From NCBI GenBank assembly GCA_949128115.1, contig OX421962.1:43795745-43859744 (forward strand): a DNA stretch of 64,000 nucleotides, read 5' to 3'. The DNA is from Anaspis maculata. Its lineage: Eukaryota; Arthropoda; Insecta; Coleoptera; Scraptiidae. This document shows positions 59,203-64,000 of this stretch, in pieces. The notes under the pieces are model-generated. The model did not search any database, was not told the origin of the DNA, and worked only from the letters and a program-made list of their open reading frames with translations. The stretch's first letter is position 1, and the number at the start of each line of letters is the position of its first letter. The position numbers were made by a program, and so were the translations under genes.

Positions 59203-60170
59203 CCTAGAGGACATAAAAAGTTCTCCGGAAGTACTCGAAGAAGGTGACAGCAACGGCCTGTATACTGACCTGCAAGAATTTTTGCCGACCTGCAAAAGTT
59301 TCGTACTTTGGTCGCCAGTAGCAAATGTCCAAGGACCTGGAGGACCAGGAGAATTGTCTGGAAATGCTCGAAGAAGGTGACAGCAACAGCCTGTATAACG
59401 ACTTGCAAAAGTTTAGAACTTTGGTCGCCAGCAGCAAACCTCCAAGGACCTGGAGGACCATGAAAGTTATCTGGAAGTGCTCGAAGTAGGTGATAGTAAC
59501 GGCCTTTATACCGAACAGCAAGAATTTTTGATGGCCTGCAAAAGTTTCGAACTTTGGTCGCCAGCAGCAAGCCTCCAAGGACCTGGAGGACCACGAAAGT
59601 TGTCTGGAAGTGCTCGAAGTAGGTGATAGTAACGGCCTTTATACCGAACAGCAAGAATTTTTGATGGCCTGCAAAAGTTTCGAACTTTGGTCGCCAGCAG
59701 CAAGCCTCCAAGGACCTGGAGGACCACGAAAGTTGTCTGGAAGTGCTCGAAGTAGGTGATGGTAACGGTCTGTATACCGAAATGCAAAAAGTTTCGTACT
59801 TAGGTCGCCAGCAGCAAACCTCCAAGGACCTGGTGGACCACGAAAATTGTCTGGAAATGCTCGAAGAAGGTGATAGTAACGGCCTGTTGTGCCGAGTTGC
59901 AAGAATTTCAGCCGGCCTGCAAAAGTTTTGTACTTTGGTCGCCAGTAGTAAACGTCCAAGGACCTGGAGGACCACGAAAGTTGTCTGAAAATGCTCGAAG
60001 TAGATGATAGCAACGCCTGTGTACCGACCTCACGGATACCGACCTGCAAGAGTTTTTGCCGGCCTGCATAAGTTTCGTACTTTGGTCGCCAGTAGCAAAC
60101 GTCCAAGGACCTGGAGGACCACGAAAATTGTCTGGAAATGCTCGAAGAAGGTCACAGCAACAAACCTGCA
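59203..60170. repeat. Right-arm tandem array, eight units of 113-147 bp
   Basis: TGCTCGAAG (first copy TACTCGAAG) begins units at 59232, 59365, 59478, 59611, 59744, 59858, 59992 and 60139. The spacings are 133, 113, 133, 133, 114, 134 and 147 bp. The units at 59478-59610 and 59611-59743 appear identical over 133 bp, marking a very recent duplication. The minus strand is open for up to 258 codons (59199-59975), but the frame changes in every unit. It is the inverse of the left-arm array with three extra units. Confidence 0.9.
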
Positions 60171-60240
60171 AGAATTTTTGCCGACTTGGATTTCAGAATT
60201 CCCCTGGAAGGGTAATCAAGGAGAAAGCACTGAAAGAACA

Positions 60241-60309
60241 ATGCGAACCTGCGGCGTTGCCGGATGCTCCTCAGAAAATAAATCTCTCAACGTGTACCGA
60301 TGCGTGTGA
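60241..60309 (+). pseudogene. Short THAP-like N-terminal frame in right arm
   Basis: This is the inverse copy of the 56448-56516 frame, with the same 22 residues (C-x4-C, then NVYRC) and the same stop. Its preservation in both arms follows from their near identity and does not by itself show function. Confidence 0.25.
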
Positions 60310-60748
60310 GTGATTTATTTGTCGCATGTTGAGAGATTTATTTTTTTATGACTTGGTTAGAGTTAGTGTGAAAAGTTTTGGGTAACTTTTTGAGTAAGTC
60401 CTAAAGTTTCTATAAATAACAAGGCAAATGTATAAACAAATCCAATAATTTCAATCAGAGTAGATCGAGGAATATTATTTCACAGGGGTTTTTATATTGT
60501 CCGCAGTGGCGCGCAGGCACAACTAATATTTTGATGGTAACGTTTCAGTCGAGGTTTTATATGGCTGCTGCGCCGAGTCTTTTAAAACTACCTCTGTTTC
60601 TGTCAATAAGTACAGAATAGTTTTTAATAAGCGCAAAATATGTTTATAAATCTGTACATTTCATGAATGAGTTGTGTGATTTTCATCAAAGCGTGCAAAA
60701 ATTTAATCTCTCTGAGACATTTCATTATGTCCACGACGGCGTTCCATA

Positions 60749-61098
60749 TGGGTCAATGTAGTGTTGATCGCATAAAAAATCTTTGTTGGCCGTGGCATAA
60801 AATTTACTCACTGGCGTATAGTGCGTTTAAAAATAGCACATTGAGTCATTTACATCTGACTGTGACGTCCTGACCAGTGATGTCTTATTCGCGTTCTGAA
60901 ATAAGGCGATGGGGGTCAAATTAGACAAGCATCATCATCAGCTTTTAGACCTTCTTGTCCTGTCCTAAATGTAAACATAACTTGTCGAAATTTATCATCT
61001 CCGACGAAATTTCATTGGTGGTCTCTTCTTAAAATGAACACACTCCAATGAGACCCCTACTCGGATGTTCAAACTTACATTTTTTGTAAAAATGCTCT
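60749..61098. other. Flank of the giant foldback, no gene seen
   Basis: It begins with the TGGGTC duplication. A 68-codon frame begins in the arm at 60667 and runs out to 60873. A GACGAAATTTCATTGGTGGTC stretch near 61003 is unrecognised. Confidence 0.45.
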
Positions 61099-61722
61099 CA
61101 CTTATCTAAATCCCACTGTCATTGGCAACGGAATAAAATTGATGTAAACAACAAAATCTGACAGCTGTCACTTCGGACTTCTTTTTTGCAATAATCATCA
61201 AAATATCACTCGTGCTCTAGATTTTTCCAGATAATTTCGGCCAGGCGTTTCCCTCGGGCTGGTTGTCCCTCCGCCGCCTTTCTCCGACGGAGTCAGGCAT
61301 TTATCGCTACAACCAGCACTCGCGATTGCCTGGCCAAAAATTATCGTGAAAATCTAAGCACTTATGATATTACTGTTGATTATCACATACAACGCCCTTG
61401 ATTATTAGACCTACAAAGATAATATTCACTTATCTGAATCCCACTGTTAATGGCACCGGAATAAGATGGATGTGAACAACGAAATCTGACAGTTGTCACT
61501 TTGGACTTATTTTTTGCAATAATCATCAAAATATCACTCGTGCTCGAGATTTTCCCAGATAATTTTGACCAAGCGTTTCCCTCGGGCTGGTTGTTCCTAG
61601 ATAAACGCCCTCCTCCTACGGAGTCGGAGGCACAGCACAGCCAGTACAGCCAGCACTGGCGATCGCTAGGCCAAAATTATCGTGAAAATCTAAGCACTTG
61701 TGATAATATTACTGTTGATTAT
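61099..61722. repeat. Tandem duplication, 338-bp period, of a hairpin-bearing unit
   Basis: CACTTATCT(A/G)AATCCCACTG begins at 61099 and 61437. The copies share AATCTGACAG(C/T)TGTCACTT, TTTTTTGCAATAATCATCAA, TTTCCCTCGGGCTGGTTGT and ATTATCGTGAAAATCTAAGC, ending near 61384 and 61722. Each copy folds on itself (GGCCAGGCG / TGCCTGGCC and GCTGGTTGT / ACAACCAGC in copy 1; more decayed in copy 2). It is therefore a MITE-like hairpin duplicated together with its flanks. The 76-codon frame at 61501 lies in copy 2. Confidence 0.85.
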
Positions 61723-61826
61723 ATCGTGTGAGGCAGGCTGACCCTAGCCAAATGAAGCTTTGCACCCCTGATTTTGACTGGGCCACAGCCTAGCCTAAAT
61801 TAGGAATTCAATTGATCACACGATAT
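61721..61826. mobile_element. Short hairpin element related to 9848-9973
   Basis: ATATCGTGTGA at the left and TCACACGATAT at the right are exact inverse ends. The inner AGGCTG / CAGCCT words and GATTTTGACTGGGCCACAGC resemble the 9848-9973 hairpin. It overlaps the last bases of the tandem duplication. Confidence 0.6.
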
Positions 61827-64000
61827 CTCGACATACCATTTTATGGCTCTGACGCCGACGCCTCCCTCCACGCACTGCACATTGGCGGGTCTGCAGATTC
61901 TGTTAATTTAACGTTTCATGAAATATTCTCGTCAAATACGTCATATTTTTTTAACGTTGTCTCACAAGCTTGTTGTCATGAAGGAATTCAAATCGTGGTG
62001 CTTATCCATTCATTTATCAAAGATAAAAACCCTCCGACAAAGATTTTTACCAGTTTTATTTTGCTGTCATTTATTTTGGAAACTTCCACTAAGAGATATT
62101 TTTAGGTATACATTTGTTCAAACCAGAGATACGGCACTACTAGATACCAGTACTTCTCACAAGAGATGTACTATTGCGATGCCAGAGACGTGCTTCTATC
62201 TTTTGAAATTTCACCAATCCAACGCAACCTTCGTGTTGTGTAAAGCGAGTAGGCACACCGCACACTAACCACTCGACATACGTTCATGTGCGAACTTGAA
62301 TTCGTGATTGAAGACATATATAGATTTTATAGTGACGTACTAGAAGGAGATATAGAGCTTGATGAAATGTCGCACATGTGTTCATTACATGTCTTTGTTC
62401 AATTTTATAGGGTGTGTTGGTATCTTGTAGTGCCATATCTCTGGGTCAAACTAATGCAAAGGCGAATGGGCACTCAGAAGGGGGACTTTGGCATAGTTAT
62501 GGGACGCGCAGAGATCTCATTGCCTGAGACTCATTCACCGACTCACTGAGATGTCCCATTCCAAAAATCTTCCTTCCGAGCTGCTTTCGGTACTTGAAAA
62601 CTCTACCCATCTACCTATATTTTGTACGCGATTGATAAGAGGAAGTTAGACTTTTGCCTCCCAAAACTAAAAGAAAAAGTTGTCCAGGAGCCCCTACCAA
62701 CAAAAAAAGGTGGTCCATAGGGAGGCGCCAAATTCATATGGGCGCCAAAAATAGAGTTTGTTGTCCCAAAAAATTGTGCATCCGTCCCTACCAACCTCAT
62801 ATGACCTCAAGGCTTAAGGTACCTACTATACCAATTGACGAGGAGAAGAAGGTGCAAGTCGAGATAAGGTGCTCAAATGTCTAATAAGGCAAATGAGTGA
62901 GATGAAAAGTCTCTTTCTGCCATGGACCATGTGTCGCATAAACACGTAAAATTTGAACCATGGTGCCCCATGCGATGTTGGTGGTCTTTAAAGATACTTT
63001 GAAGATATGTTGGAACCCACAGAGGCTCGGCAAAATTTGTGGTATAGTGCTATAAAAGCATTCACCGGCGTCGGTGATGGTCCTAGCAGCGGGAATAGAC
63101 TGACGTTAAATAAATGAGAAAAATACACAAGCCTCGATGCTCAGAGCACTGGCAAATTTTCTTCGAATGTCGTTCTGTCATCACTAATCACAAGAATTCT
63201 TTGCGCTACCTGCCGGCGATCAGGTGAACGAATTCCGTGCAATCGCCCTGTAGGTGTTACGGTGTTACTTGAACCATTCTCTTCCGGTTGAGCCATCGAT
63301 ATCAATCATGCCAGGGGCGTATACAGGGTGAAAGAGGAATACGAAGTTTAACGTTGCCATAGCATCATTTTTAAGTTTTGAAATTATCAGGAGAGGAACT
63401 CTCTCGAGAGTTTCTATTAGCTGCCGGACTTTGTCCGTTCTTGAACAGATGTCGCGTAATAGCTACATAGAGAAACTCCCAGCTTACACATTTCGGCCAC
63501 TATTGCACCATTTATGAGTGTACCTAAGAGCCAGTTTTTAGCGCATTTCCCACCTTGATGAAAATCAACATTGCATCCGCTTTCGTCCATCTGTCTGTCC
63601 GTTATTGCAACTCGCCTGAACCAGGCTATTGCCTCTGCCACTGCCTAAATTTTCTCAACTCGCCTGCAACATATGTATAGACCGCTCCACACTAACTTGA
63701 AATAAAATTATTCTTGCAACTTCTCTTGTATGAGACCCAACTTCAAATTTTTCCATCATTGCGTAATTTTCATCCCCGAAACCAGTCTAGGCTGTATTGA
63801 AATCCCATAATTCGCCGCAAACATAGATCAAACCACCCTCAAACAACTTGAAAAAACGTCATTCTTTTTTGTCTTCCTACCGATTACCTTGCCTCTTTCA
63901 CACTATAATAGTATTGGCGTTCAACATACACAGAATATATTTTGTATGCCGCCGTTAACGCCTTGCCACCCTAAAGTGGAAACCGCCCTGGGGCCTTACC
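61827..64000. other. Stretch without recognisable gene
   Basis: Frames of 116 codons (61918-62268, plus), 97 codons (61812-62105, plus) and 87 codons (62286-62549, plus) follow one another but show no recognisable domain or convincing splice sites. A TACAGGGTG word at 63322 has no inverse partner in the window, so it may be a half element continuing beyond or decayed. Confidence 0.4.

Larger units (their letters stand above)
56009..60748. mobile_element. Giant foldback transposon, 4.74 kb, 6-bp target duplication
   Basis: TATGGAACGCCGTCGTGGAC at 56009 is matched exactly by the complement of the right end (GTCCACGACGGCGTTCCATA, ending 60748). TGGGTC flanks both sides (56003-56008 and 60749-60754). 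The first ~570 bp of each arm are nearly identical by eye, with only scattered differences. Each arm then enters a tandem array of a ~133/113-bp unit (5 units left, 8 right), so the arms differ in length (about 1.2 and 1.55 kb). The loop holds two other palindromes (57223-58235, 58348-58862). Long TIRs with internal tandem repeats recall Drosophila Foldback elements, but the 6-bp duplication and TATGG ends do not fit that family. No transposase is visible, so it is probably non-autonomous. Confidence 0.92.

Noticed and set aside
59199..59975. 258-codon minus-strand frame in the right array as a gene
   Set aside because: It is the inverse of the left array, with the same frame rotation across units. 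No recognisable domain and no defined start.
56580..60170. CRISPR array, because of regularly spaced repeats
   Set aside because: Units are contiguous 113-147-bp tandem repeats without unique spacers, inside a eukaryotic-type transposon.
63322..63450. TACAGGGTG foldback at 63.3 kb
   Set aside because: Only one terminal word is seen, with no complementary arm in the window.

Overview
This window looks like nuclear DNA of an arthropod, most probably an insect. It is AT-rich, has no operon-like gene packing, and carries short dispersed (TAGG/CCTA)n tracts. It holds tRNA-derived SINEs with target-site duplications, a dead non-LTR retrotransposon, hAT-type termini and very many inverted-repeat (foldback/MITE) elements. 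A hemipteran is a reasonable guess but the sequence does not prove it. I found no intact host gene. Nearly all long open frames lie inside repeats or look like chance frames. The best host-side signals are a GC-shifted, promoter/5'-exon-like stretch near 54.3-54.7 kb and one unexplained 179-codon frame on the minus strand at 4.7-5.3 kb.

Layout. 0-5 kb: small hairpins, a 164-bp tandem repeat, a 365-bp foldback (1936-2300), a hAT-like end (3009) and two inverted-repeat elements. 7.3-8.1 kb: a compound element built from copies of one unit rich in AACATGTTATATAACAT-like words. 9.8-13 kb: hairpins and short tandem duplications. 15.2-20.6 kb: three long palindromes, including a 1.6-kb foldback (19049-20639). 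24-25.2 kb: a TACAGGGTG-type foldback and a complete SINE with a perfect 9-bp duplication. 29.2-31.5 kb: two more TACAGGGTG foldbacks flank a 273-bp tandem duplication. 37.5-40 kb: a hAT MITE with an 8-bp duplication, then a 1.4-kb foldback with a nested MITE whose empty site survives in the opposite arm. 42-43.6 kb: a 1.6-kb foldback hit by a MITE and two SINEs. 48-53.7 kb: a hammerhead-like motif, a foldback carrying a decayed Cys-rich transposon ORF, a 5'-truncated LINE, and diverged direct/inverted repeats. 56.0-60.75 kb: a 4.74-kb giant foldback with nearly identical arms, a 6-bp flanking duplication, tandem arrays of a ~133/113-bp unit inside both arms (5 and 8 units), and two further palindromes in its loop. 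61.1-61.8 kb: a tandem 338-bp-period duplication of a hairpin sequence.

Repeat-poor islands lie between these, roughly 20.6-24.0, 25.2-27.2, 34.7-37.5, 40.5-41.9, 44.9-46.4 and 53.8-56.0 kb. They resemble intergenic or intronic DNA of a large gene, but I could not assign exons.

Overall the window is a repeat landscape rather than a gene neighbourhood. The shared terminal word TACAGGGTG ties together at least seven unlike foldback elements. The giant foldback at 56-60.7 kb is the best candidate for a young, possibly undescribed mobile-element family. Identities and lengths given here were judged by eye.
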